From NCBI RefSeq assembly GCF_900199635.1, contig NZ_LT962687.1, positions 2,666,541-2,730,540 on the forward strand: a DNA stretch of 64,000 nucleotides, in the 5' to 3' direction. Shown here piece by piece: positions 55,331 through 64,000 of this stretch (the stretch's first letter is position 1; each line of letters opens with the position of its first letter). The DNA comes from Anaerotruncus massiliensis (ex Togo et al. 2026). GTDB taxonomy: Bacteria; Bacillota; Clostridia; Oscillospirales; Ruminococcaceae. The notes beneath the pieces are model-generated. The model worked only from the letters and a program-made list of their open reading frames with translations, ran no database searches and had not been told where the DNA came from. A program made the position numbers and the translations under genes.

Positions 55331-56327
55331 GGCGAGGACTTGCCGCTCATCGAGCGGTATCGTTTGCCGGTGGTCGACCGGCGGCGGTTTTCGATTTGCC
55401 GCTCGGGGAACGGCGGAGTTGCCGGGTCCCGCCCCGGCAGGCGGCCCCATTTCTTGTACGGACAAGAAATGGGGGAAAGAAGCCGCAGGGGGCTTGGGCG
55501 GCCTGCCCGGGCTGCGCCCGGAGCGCGCTACGCGCGACGGCCGCTCGCGGGCGCTCCGCCCCGCGTCCCCGGCTTGAGTCCGCTTCGCGGACCCGGCCCT
55601 GTGGGCCGGATTCTCTATAAGGATGGCCTGCGGCCAAATCCCCTTGACCCCCACGCCGCCTCCGGTTGGCCTGCGGCCAAAGTCGGCGGCGCCCCGTCCA
55701 CGGATCAGCGGACAAGCCGACAGCATCCCGCCCGCCGCCGCGCCGCGGGCGCAATGCCTCTGCCGGAGAGTCTCCGGAACCGTACCGGGAGCGCGTTTGG
55801 GGGGGCACGTCCGCCTTTGCGTGGCGCGCAGCGCCCACAAGGAAGCGGAAAACTGCGCGGCTTCGCCGCGCACGCGCGCAGGGCGCGCGAACGCCCGGAA
55901 CGGACGTTGTTTTCCGCCGGGTGTCCCCGGCGAGCCATCCGGTGTGCGTTGTTGGGAGCGCCCGCAACCTGAATTGTGCCCACAGCTGGTGTACCCGTGG
56001 GGAGCAGCGGTAGTTCGCGGGTTCTGGCAAGGTACTCCCGGAGATCCCTAAGAACCCGGCGGAGGGTTCTTAGGCGGACTTTTGGTTCCTTTTCGTCCGT
56101 CCGAAAAGGAACCCGTGGTGCGCGGCGGAACGCGCTCGTATTTCTTGCCGCTTTTTAAGCGGCAATTCCCGTCTAAGTCCCGCCGGGCGCAGCGCGGTAC
56201 ATCCAAAACCGCCGCCAGGGCGGGACCCGGAAATCCCCGCCGCCGAAGGCGGCTCCCCTAAAGCGCCCCGAAGGGGCGCGAAAAAAGCCCCGCCGGGCGC
56301 AGCGCGGCAAACCCAAATTCACAGCTT
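55331..56327. repeat. Palindrome-rich non-coding region of about 1 kb
   Basis: No credible gene lies here; open frames on both strands are low-complexity Arg/Ala/Pro translations without start signals. Instead there are many perfect inverted repeats: 55445-55457/55462-55474 (13 bp), 56047-56057/56064-56074 (CCTAAGAACCC), 56084-56095/56102-56113 (GGTTCCTTTTCG) and 56145-56153/56157-56165. Direct repeats include TGGCCTGCGGCCAAA at 55624-55638 and 55667-55681, and CCCGCCGGGCGCAGCGCGG at 56179-56197 and 56289-56307. It resembles a mosaic of REP-like elements. Confidence 0.7.
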
Positions 56328-56335
56328 CTTTACAA

Positions 56336-56381
56336 AATTATCTATGATTCTACATAACTACAATTTATATTATAGATAATT
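56336..56381 (+). promoter_or_regulatory. Candidate MarR operator and promoter region
   Basis: An AT-rich block holds the perfect inverted repeat AATTATCTAT (56336-56345) and ATAGATAATT (56372-56381), with an extra CTATGA/TCATAG match at its edges. TTTACA at 56329-56334 could be a -35. Autoregulation by the MarR protein encoded 36 bases downstream is likely. Confidence 0.5.
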
Positions 56382-56416
56382 CATAGCTAAATAAGAGACG
56401 GGAGGCGAACGGCGCA

Positions 56417-56860
56417 ATGGAACCTGCGGAGTTTAAAAACCAGGTCTGGGCGCTCATGCGGGACATCACCGACCGGATGAACGGCGTGTTCCATCCGATC
56501 ATCGACCGCTACGGGCTGACGATCATGCAGATGCGGGTCCTTTTTGAAATCCGCCGGGAGGACGGATGCACGGTCAGCGGGCTGAGCCGGAGGGTGTGCG
56601 CGGCGGGGACCAACGTCTCCGCGCTCTGCAAGCGGCTCGAACGCGAGGGCCTGCTTGAACGCTCCCGCGACCCGCGGGACGAGCGGGTGGTGCACATCAC
56701 GCTGACCGGGGAGGGCCGCCGGACGGTCGACGAGGTCGACGCGCTTGTCACCCGCGCCTTCCCGCTGCTGAACGAGGAGGACGCCGAGGTGATCCTCGAC
56801 GGCATGCAGAGGCTCAGCCTCCTGCTCCAGAAGCGCGATTCCATTCAAGAGAACCCCTGA
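56417..56860 (+). CDS. MarR-family transcriptional regulator
   Basis: A 147-aa winged-helix regulator. The DNA-binding region reads LTIMQMRVLFEIRREDGCTVSGLSRRVCAAGTNVSALCKRLEREGLLERSRDPRDERVVHITLTGEGR (residues about 35-102), with the conserved DPRDERVVHITLT wing. Helices at both ends form the dimer interface. GGGAGG lies 11 bases before the ATG. It is 18 bases upstream of ftsH, so the protease is probably expressed under its control. Confidence 0.92.
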   Translation: MEPAEFKNQVWALMRDITDRMNGVFHPIIDRYGLTIMQMRVLFEIRREDGCTVSGLSRRVCAAGTNVSALCKRLEREGLLERSRDPRDERVVHITLTGEGRRTVDEVDALVTRAFPLLNEEDAEVILDGMQRLSLLLQKRDSIQENP

Positions 56861-56878
56861 CCGGAAAGGATGATTCAT

Positions 56879-58711
56879 ATGCAGGAACAACCGAAAATCC
56901 CGAAAAAACCGCTGTTATATTATGTCGTCATGGTCATGCTGGTCATGATGTTGCTCAACATCTTCGTCTTCCCGTTGCTGCTGCAGCCGCGGGTCACCGA
57001 GGTTGATTACGGCACCTTCATGAGCGACGTGGAGGCGGGTAAGGTCACCGAGGCAAATCTCGATGACGGGTACGTCTACTATGCGATCCCCAATGAGAAA
57101 AATCCCAAGCAGGCGGATCTCTACATGACCGGGCAGATGCCGAACGACACCGGGCTGGTTGACCGCCTCTATGAGAAGGGGGTCAAATTCTCCAACATCG
57201 TGCCGGAAAAGGCCTCTCCCCTGATGAGCTTTCTGCTTACCTGGATCCTGCCGCTGGCCATTTTCGCGCTGATCGGGCAGTTCTTCATGCGCTCGATGCA
57301 GAAGCGGATGGGCGGCGGAGGCAACGCGATGACCTTCGGCAAGTCCAACGCCAAAATCTATGTGCAGGCCCAGACGGGCAAGACCTTTAAGGACGTGGCG
57401 GGCGAGGACGAGGCCAAGGAGGCCCTCACCGAGATCGTCGACTTCCTCCACAACCCCCGCAAATACGCGGAGATCGGCGCAAACCTGCCCAAGGGCGCGC
57501 TGCTTGTAGGCCCTCCCGGAACGGGCAAGACGCTGCTCGCCAAGGCGGTCGCCGGCGAGGCGGACGTCCCCTTCTTCTCGATCTCGGGTTCCGAGTTCGT
57601 CGAGATGTTCGTGGGCATGGGCGCGGCCAAGGTCCGCGACCTCTTTAAGCAGGCCAATGAAAAAGCCCCCTGCATCGTCTTCATCGACGAGATCGACACG
57701 ATCGGCAAAAAGCGCGAAAGCGGTGTGATGGGCGGCAACGACGAGCGGGAGCAGACCCTCAACCAGCTGCTCACCGAGATGGACGGCTTCGACGGGCGCA
57801 AGGGTGTCGTCATCCTCGCCGCCACCAACCGCCCCGAATCGCTCGACCCGGCGCTGCTGCGCCCCGGCCGCTTCGACCGGCGCATCCCCGTCGAGCTGCC
57901 CGACCTCGCGGGCCGCGAGGCGATCCTGCGGGTCCACGCACAGGACGTGCGGACCGAGTCGGACATCGACTGGGGCGTGATCGCCCGCGCGACCGCGGGC
58001 GCCTCGGGCGCGGAGCTTGCCAACATCGTCAACGAAGCCGCGCTGCGCGCCGTCAAATATGGCCGCACCCTCGTGAACCAGAGCGACCTTGAGGAATCGG
58101 TCGAAGTGGTCATCGCGGGCTACCAGCGCAAAAACGCGGTCATCTCCCCGCGCGAGCGGGAGATCGTCGCCTACCATGAGATCGGGCACGCGCTCGTCGC
58201 CGCCAGGCAGACCGACTCCGCGCCGGTCCACAAGATCACCATCGTGCCGCGCACCTCGGGCGCGCTCGGCTACACGATGCAGGTGGACGAGAGCGAACGG
58301 GTGCTCATGTCCCGGGAGGAGGCCTTAAACAAGATCGCCACCCTCACGGGCGGGCGCGTGGCGGAGGAGGTCGTCTTCCAGTCGGTCACGAGCGGCGCCT
58401 CCAACGACATCGAGCAGGCCACCAGGCTCGCCCGCTCAATGGTCACCCGCTACGGCATGAGCGACGCCTTCGGCATGGTCGCGCTCGAGACGGTCCAGAA
58501 CCCCTATCTCGGCGGCGACGCGTCGCTCGAGTGTTCCGCCGAGACGGCCGCCCGCGTCGACCAGGAGGTCATGGGCATCATCCGGGAGGCGCACGACAAG
58601 GCCGTCAAAATTCTCCGCGACAACGAGCCCAAGCTCCACGAGCTGGCAAAATACCTGCTCGAAAAGGAGACGATTACCGGCGAGGAATTCATGCGGATTC
58701 TAAACGCGTGA
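56879..58711 (+). CDS. ftsH: ATP-dependent zinc metalloprotease FtsH
   Basis: A 610-aa membrane protease degrading misfolded membrane and short-lived cytoplasmic proteins. TM helices lie near residues 14-36 and 112-132 around an extracytoplasmic domain. The AAA domain has Walker A GPPGTGKT (211-218), Walker [10 protein letters not shown] and the second region of homology [20 protein letters not shown]. The zinc site is H433-E-I-G-H437, where most FtsH have HEAGH. The start is the second ATG, because GGAAAGG touches the first. The divergent zinc motif and MarR control suggest an accessory FtsH rather than the housekeeping one. Confidence 0.95.
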   Translation: MQEQPKIPKKPLLYYVVMVMLVMMLLNIFVFPLLLQPRVTEVDYGTFMSDVEAGKVTEANLDDGYVYYAIPNEKNPKQADLYMTGQMPNDTGLVDRLYEKGVKFSNIVPEKASPLMSFLLTWILPLAIFALIGQFFMRSMQKRMGGGGNAMTFGKSNAKIYVQAQTGKTFKDVAGEDEAKEALTEIVDFLHNPRKYAEIGANLPKGALLVGPPGTGKTLLAKAVAGEADVPFFSISGSEFVEMFVGMGAAKVRDLFKQANEKAPCIVFIDEIDTIGKKRESGVMGGNDEREQTLNQLLTEMDGFDGRKGVVILAATNRPESLDPALLRPGRFDRRIPVELPDLAGREAILRVHAQDVRTESDIDWGVIARATAGASGAELANIVNEAALRAVKYGRTLVNQSDLEESVEVVIAGYQRKNAVISPREREIVAYHEIGHALVAARQTDSAPVHKITIVPRTSGALGYTMQVDESERVLMSREEALNKIATLTGGRVAEEVVFQSVTSGASNDIEQATRLARSMVTRYGMSDAFGMVALETVQNPYLGGDASLECSAETAARVDQEVMGIIREAHDKAVKILRDNEPKLHELAKYLLEKETITGEEFMRILNA

Positions 58712-58740
58712 CCCCCGCCCGACTGTGAGGAACCAGACCG

Positions 58741-59391
58741 ATGCGATGGATTTCCAACCTGATCCCGACCCTCGTCTACACAGTGCCCGCCGTGCTCATC
58801 GCGATCTCGCTGCACGAGTTCGCGCACGGCTGGGCGTCGTGGAAGCTGGGCGACCCCACCCCCCGGGCGACCGGGAGGCTCTCCCTCAACCCGCTACGCC
58901 ACCTCGACCCGATCGGCACCCTCTGCCTGCTGGTCTTCCACTTCGGCTGGGCAAAGCCGGTGATGGTCGACCCGCGCTACTATAAAAACCGCAAAAGGGG
59001 CATGGTGCTCACCGCGCTGGCCGGTCCGGGCATGAATTTTTTGATCTCTCTCGTCTGCACGCTGGGCATGGGGCTCATCCTCAGGCTCACGGGCGGCTAT
59101 GTGGGAGCGGTCGTGCGCTACATCTACTACCTGCTCTTCTACACCTCCGCGATCAGCACCGGCCTGGGGCTCTTCAACCTCATCCCGGTGCCGCCGCTCG
59201 ACGGCTCCAAGGTGCTCGGCGCAGTGCTGCCCGAGGACAAATACTTCGGCTACATGCGCTACGAGCGGTACGGCGCGCTCATCATGATGGTGCTGCTCTT
59301 CACCGGCGTCCTCGACCGGCCGCTCGCCTTTTTGAGCGACGGCCTGAGCGATTTCTTCTGGCTGATCACGGAGGCGGTCTTCCGCCTCTGA
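58741..59391 (+). CDS. Site-2-protease-like M50 membrane metalloprotease
   Basis: A 216-aa protein with about five to six membrane helices. The zinc motif HEFAH is at residues 25-29 (LHEFAHGWASWKLGDPTPR), and the third ligand region NLIPVPPLDGSKVLG lies near 143-157, as in the short FpvI/SpoIVFB-related M50B group. Intramembrane proteolysis of an unknown membrane substrate is expected. It lies 29 bases after ftsH and is probably cotranscribed. Confidence 0.92.
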   Translation: MRWISNLIPTLVYTVPAVLIAISLHEFAHGWASWKLGDPTPRATGRLSLNPLRHLDPIGTLCLLVFHFGWAKPVMVDPRYYKNRKRGMVLTALAGPGMNFLISLVCTLGMGLILRLTGGYVGAVVRYIYYLLFYTSAISTGLGLFNLIPVPPLDGSKVLGAVLPEDKYFGYMRYERYGALIMMVLLFTGVLDRPLAFLSDGLSDFFWLITEAVFRL

Positions 59392-59692
59392 AAAGCTTCG
59401 CCGGCCTTCTCGCACCGAGCCGCAGCGAGGCGTGTCGGAGGCCAACCGCCCAAAGGGCGGCTCTTAGGCCGTAGATAAGGCCGCGGGTGAGAAAATGCCC
59501 GGCGTTCCGAATGGAACGCCGGGCATTTTCGAGGGCGGAGCCCTTCGCGTCTTTTCCCGGGAAGCGCGGCGCGGGGCGCTGCCCCGCGGCCCCGCCGCCT
59601 TTTAAAAAAGGTGTCGCGAAGCGACAGCCCGAATGGGGTCACCATTTGCCCGCAGGGCAAGTGGCGGCGAAAATTTCAAATCCCGAAGCCCT
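59392..59692. other. Gene-free convergent region with a large hairpin
   Basis: About 300 bases between converging genes with no gene. The main structure is an 18-bp perfect stem (59491-59508 with 59513-59530, GAAT loop) without a following T-tract, which may terminate both transcripts. Smaller palindromes (GTCGCGAAGCGAC near 59612-59624, TTGCCCGCAGGGCAA near 59647-59661) resemble those of the repeat region at 55331-56327. Confidence 0.6.
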
Positions 59693-60874
59693 TCAGTGGT
59701 TGGCGCGGCGGTAGATCTCGTAGGCGTCGGGCGCGTCAAGTACCCGGAAGGTGCCCACCTTGCGGGTCCCGCCGTACATGCAGTTGACCGCGAGCCGGTG
59801 CAGCACTTCGTCCGGCTGCGTCCCGATGCCGAGCTCGCCAAAGCAGGTCGGCATCCCGAGCGAGCGGAAATAGTCCACCGTCGCGTCGATGCCCGCGCGC
59901 GCCGCCGTCCGCTCGTCGGCGTTTTCAATGCCCCAGACGTTTTTCGCGTAGCGCGCGAACCGCGCCGGGTTCGTCTCCCAGCAGTAGTCCGCCCACGAGC
60001 CCCACACCGTTGAAAGGCTCGCGCCGTGCGCCACATCGAACATCGCGGACAGCTCGTGCCCGAGCTGGTGGGGCGCGAAATCCTTGACGCCGCCCAGCCC
60101 CGTCAGGTCGTTGTGGGAGAGGCTCCCCGCCCACATGAGCTCGCTCATCGCGTCGTAGTCGTGCGGGTCCCGGACCGCCGCGCGGCCCTTTTCGATCGCC
60201 ACCCGCAGCACCGATTCGGCGATCTGGTCGGTCAGCTCGTTGCCCAGGATCGGGCAGAAATACCGGTCGAGGGTGTGCATCATGATATCCACCACGCCGC
60301 ACGCCACCTGGTAGACGGGCAGCGTGAAGGTGATCTCCGGATTCATCACCGCAAAGCGGGGCCGCACCAGATCGCTGCCGAGCCCGCGCTTCTCCCCCGT
60401 CTCCTCGTCGGTCAGCACCGACGAGCTGCTCGTTTCGCTGCCCGCCGCGGAAATCGTCAGCACGACCCCCACCGGCGCGCAGCCCACGGGGACCGCCTCC
60501 CGCGTCCAGAACTTCCAGATGTCCACGCCGGGATTGCCCAGCCCCAGCGCGACCGCCTTGGCCGTGTCGATGACGCTTCCGCCGCCCGCAGCGAGCACGA
60601 AATCCGCCCCGAACGCCCGCGCCCGTTCCAGCGCCTCGCGCGCAAAGGCGAGCCGCGGATTGGGCTTGACCCCGCCGAGCGCCTCATGGGCGAGCCCCGC
60701 CGCCGCGAGGCTGCCGGTCACCCGGCCGATCAGCCCGCTTTTGACCGCGCTGCCGCCCCCGTAGAGCACCAGCACCCGGCTGCCGCCCAGCTCCTTTACA
60801 AGGGAGCCCACCTGCGTCTCCGTCTCTTTCCCGAACACCACGCGCGTCGGGGAGTAGTAGGAAAAGCTCTGCAT
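59693..60874 (-). CDS. Iron-dependent alcohol dehydrogenase (butanol-dehydrogenase-like)
   Basis: A 393-aa group III (iron-type) alcohol dehydrogenase. NAD(P) binding is shown by VLVLYGGGSAVKSGL and VLAAGGGSVIDTAKAVALG, and metal ligands lie in VDIMMHTLDRYF, DFAPHQLGHELS and DVAHGASLSTVWGSWADY. It resembles YqhD/BdhA, which reduce aldehydes with NADPH. AGGAGG lies 8 bases before MQSFSYYS. It has its own strong promoter and so is likely a stand-alone fermentation or aldehyde-detoxification enzyme. Confidence 0.94.
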   Translation of the reverse strand: MQSFSYYSPTRVVFGKETETQVGSLVKELGGSRVLVLYGGGSAVKSGLIGRVTGSLAAAGLAHEALGGVKPNPRLAFAREALERARAFGADFVLAAGGGSVIDTAKAVALGLGNPGVDIWKFWTREAVPVGCAPVGVVLTISAAGSETSSSSVLTDEETGEKRGLGSDLVRPRFAVMNPEITFTLPVYQVACGVVDIMMHTLDRYFCPILGNELTDQIAESVLRVAIEKGRAAVRDPHDYDAMSELMWAGSLSHNDLTGLGGVKDFAPHQLGHELSAMFDVAHGASLSTVWGSWADYCWETNPARFARYAKNVWGIENADERTAARAGIDATVDYFRSLGMPTCFGELGIGTQPDEVLHRLAVNCMYGGTRKVGTFRVLDAPDAYEIYRRANH

Positions 60875-60910
60875 TGCCAAACCTCCTCAATCAGATATGC
60901 CGTCCCTGTC

Positions 60911-60939
60911 ATTGTAGCCGCGTGAAAACGGGATGTCAA
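60911..60939 (-). promoter_or_regulatory. Sigma-A promoter of the iron alcohol dehydrogenase
   Basis: Minus-strand perfect TTGACA (60934-60939), a 17-base spacer and TACAAT (60911-60916). Between here and trkH (60940-61076) I see only GC-rich sequence with no gene. Confidence 0.88.
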
Positions 60940-61076
60940 GCGGGCCGCGGGGGCGCCAAAGGCGCCGGAAGCGGCCCGGGCGGCGGCGGGGCCGCGCGGC
61001 GCGCCCCGTTCGCGGCCGGTTTCCCGAAAGCAAAAAGGCGGGCGCGCGGCACGCAGGCGCCGCCGCCCACCCCGGA

Positions 61077-62525
<1,449 letters not shown>

Positions 62526-62551
62526 TCCGCCATTTCCTCCCGCGCCGCCGT

Positions 62552-63937
62552 TTACTGCACCGCCGCCAGCCGCTCGGGCGCGTCGGCGAAGATGTCGTTG
62601 AGGTCGACGATCATCCGGTCGGCGGTCGTCACGACGATCAGCGTATCCCCCGGCTCGATCGTATCGTCGCCCTTGGGGATGATGATGCGGCCTTTCCGGT
62701 TGATGCAGGCGATGAGGATGTCCGGCTTGAGGGTGATCTGCTGGAGGGTCTCCCCGAGGTGCCGGGTCGAGGGGCTTGCGAGGAATTCCAGCGCCTCCAC
62801 CCGCTCGTCCACGATGCGGTGGAGCGCCAGCACCGAGCCGGTGGTGTTCTGCATCGCGCGCACATAGCGCACGATGTCGTTGGCGCAGAGCAGCTTCGGG
62901 CTGATGACGCTGTCGATCCCCTTGTCGCGGATGACCTCGGTATATTCGGTGCGGTTGATCTTGGTGACCACCTTGGGGACGTGCAGGTAGTTGGCGAACA
63001 TCGAGATGAGCAGGTTCTCCTCGTCGATGTTGGTGAGCGTCACGACCGCGTCGGTCTGCTCAATCCCCTCGGCGCGCAGCACCGCCTGGCTCGAGCCGTC
63101 CGCGTGGACGATCTGGGCGCGGGGCAGCAGCTCGGCGAGCTGGTTGCAGCGGTCCTCCGACGTCTCGATGATCTTGACGCCGATGCCCGCCTCCTCCAGT
63201 TCCCGCGCGAGGTAGTAGGCGATCCGGCTGCCCCCCACGAGGATGGCGTTGCGCACCTTGATCTTCTCCAGTCCAAGGTGCTTGATGAGCGCCGTCAAAT
63301 CCTGGGTGGGCGCCGTGACATAGAGCTTGTCCCCCCGCTGGAGCCGGAAGGAGCCGTCGGGGATATAGACGCGGTCCTCCCGCTCCACGGCGCAGACGAG
63401 CACCTTGACCTTCGCGATCTTATACAGCTCGTTCAGCCGCTTGCCGCTGAGGATGCTCCCCTCCCGCAGCACGATCTCGACGATCTCCGCGCGCCCCTTC
63501 GCGAAGGAATCGCGCTTCAAAAAGGTCGGGAACTGCAGCAGGCGGAAGATCTCCTTTGCGGAGGCGCGCTCGGGGTTGATCATCATGCTCAGCCCCAGCT
63601 CCTCCCGCAGGAAAAAGAGCTGCTCAACATATTCCGGGTTGCGCATCCGCGCGATCGTGTGCTTGCAGCCGAGCTTGCGCGCGATGATGCAGCAGAGCAG
63701 GTTCAGCTCGTCCCCCGACGCCGCCGCGATCAGCAGGTCGCTGTTCTGCACGTCCGCCGCCTTCTGCACCCGCAGGCTCGCGCCGTTGCCGTGCACCGCC
63801 ATGACGTCGAAGATCTCCGCCGACTCGCGCAGCACCTGGCGGTTGTTGTCGATCACCACGATGTCATGCCCTTCCTTGGACAGGCGTTCCGTCAGCGTGC
63901 ATCCGACTTTTCCGTCGCCTACTATGACAATCTTCAT
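62552..63937 (-). CDS. trkA: Potassium uptake regulatory subunit TrkA
   Basis: A 461-aa cytoplasmic regulatory subunit with two RCK modules. Each has a Rossmann nucleotide-binding domain (MKIVIVGDGKVGCTLTERL with VVIDNN; and AILVGGSRIAYYLARELEE with VKIIET) and a TrkA-C domain (SGKRLNELYKIAKVKVLVCAVERED; LGETLQQITLKPDILIACINRKGR). NAD(H) or adenine nucleotides gate the TrkH channel through it. The two-module length is that of E. coli-type TrkA. It is the first gene of the trkAH operon as far as seen. Confidence 0.96.
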   Translation of the reverse strand: MKIVIVGDGKVGCTLTERLSKEGHDIVVIDNNRQVLRESAEIFDVMAVHGNGASLRVQKAADVQNSDLLIAAASGDELNLLCCIIARKLGCKHTIARMRNPEYVEQLFFLREELGLSMMINPERASAKEIFRLLQFPTFLKRDSFAKGRAEIVEIVLREGSILSGKRLNELYKIAKVKVLVCAVEREDRVYIPDGSFRLQRGDKLYVTAPTQDLTALIKHLGLEKIKVRNAILVGGSRIAYYLARELEEAGIGVKIIETSEDRCNQLAELLPRAQIVHADGSSQAVLRAEGIEQTDAVVTLTNIDEENLLISMFANYLHVPKVVTKINRTEYTEVIRDKGIDSVISPKLLCANDIVRYVRAMQNTTGSVLALHRIVDERVEALEFLASPSTRHLGETLQQITLKPDILIACINRKGRIIIPKGDDTIEPGDTLIVVTTADRMIVDLNDIFADAPERLAAVQ

Positions 63938-63965
63938 CTTTCCGTTTCGCCCCTACGCAGAGATT

Positions 63966-63988
63966 CCCGCGGCCGTCACGGCCGCGGG
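63966..63988 (-). other. GC hairpin upstream of trkA
   Basis: A perfect 10-bp stem (CCCGCGGCCG / CGGCCGCGGG) with a TCA loop near the right edge. It may be the terminator of a gene beyond the window or part of the trkA leader; no T-tract is visible. Confidence 0.45.
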
Positions 63989-64000
63989 CACCCCATCTTT

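Noticed and set aside
55347-56030. Open frames of 140-227 codons on both strands of the palindrome-rich region
   Set aside because: Arg/Ala/Pro-rich translations without start signals in a region full of hairpins; more consistent with non-coding repeats.
55331-56327. CRISPR array
   Set aside because: The repeats are of different kinds, not regularly spaced, and no cas genes are present.

Overview
The window is about 64 kb of GC-rich DNA from a bacterium that looks like a member of the Clostridia, perhaps Oscillospiraceae-like (inference). The reasons are strong AGGAGG-type ribosome-binding sites, sigma-A promoters close to TTGACA/TATAAT, a YesM/YesN two-component pair, a GlpP antiterminator, collagen-like surface proteins, cytosine and cryptic catabolic operons of gut-anaerobe type, and no respiratory genes. 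I saw no rRNA, CRISPR array or prophage.

Region by region. 0-3 kb: the start of an MFS transporter, a small membrane protein, a HAD phosphatase and an isolated 335-aa protein of unknown function. 3-12.6 kb (minus strand): a YtfQ/YtfR/YtfT/YjfF-type sugar ABC transporter, then a sensor kinase, a YesN-like regulator and a lipoprotein carrying two tandem periplasmic-binding domains, probably the sugar sensor. 12.8-17.1 kb: nadE, a flavin reductase, two tRNA-Ser genes, tag. 17.2-27.3 kb: a four-carbon-polyol-like catabolic locus (kinase, ribose-type ABC transporter, EltD-like dehydrogenase, TIM-like isomerase between two YjbQ paralogues) divergent from an isomerase and a DeoR regulator. 27.5-32.5 kb: DAHP synthase, several tiny ORFs, a hydroxyacid dehydrogenase, split chromate transporter, leuD and a leuC remnant.

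32.3-36.6 kb is a scarred segment: broken leuC, an in-frame chimera of a LysR DNA-binding domain with the C-terminal half of an isopropylmalate/isocitrate dehydrogenase, a collagen-like gene lacking its C-terminal domain, and a large serine recombinase with a small accessory protein. 36.7-49.1 kb (minus strand) is one apparent 12-gene operon: branched-chain-type ABC transporter, two DUF2804 paralogues, GlpP, then a glycerol-3-phosphate oxidation module and glpK, with an attenuator-like leader before the first gene and a GlpP-type leader terminator inside it. 49.2-55.3 kb: a second collagen-like protein, codBA, a LacI regulator and a PreA-like dehydrogenase. 55.3-56.3 kb is a palindrome-rich, gene-free stretch. 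56.4-64 kb: MarR-FtsH-M50 protease, an iron alcohol dehydrogenase and the TrkH/TrkA potassium system.

The genes work mainly as self-contained uptake-plus-catabolism modules, each with its own regulator. The most promising undescribed combinations are the two-headed binding lipoprotein with the two-component system, the transporter-DUF2804-glycerol operon, and the paired YjbQ/TIM locus.
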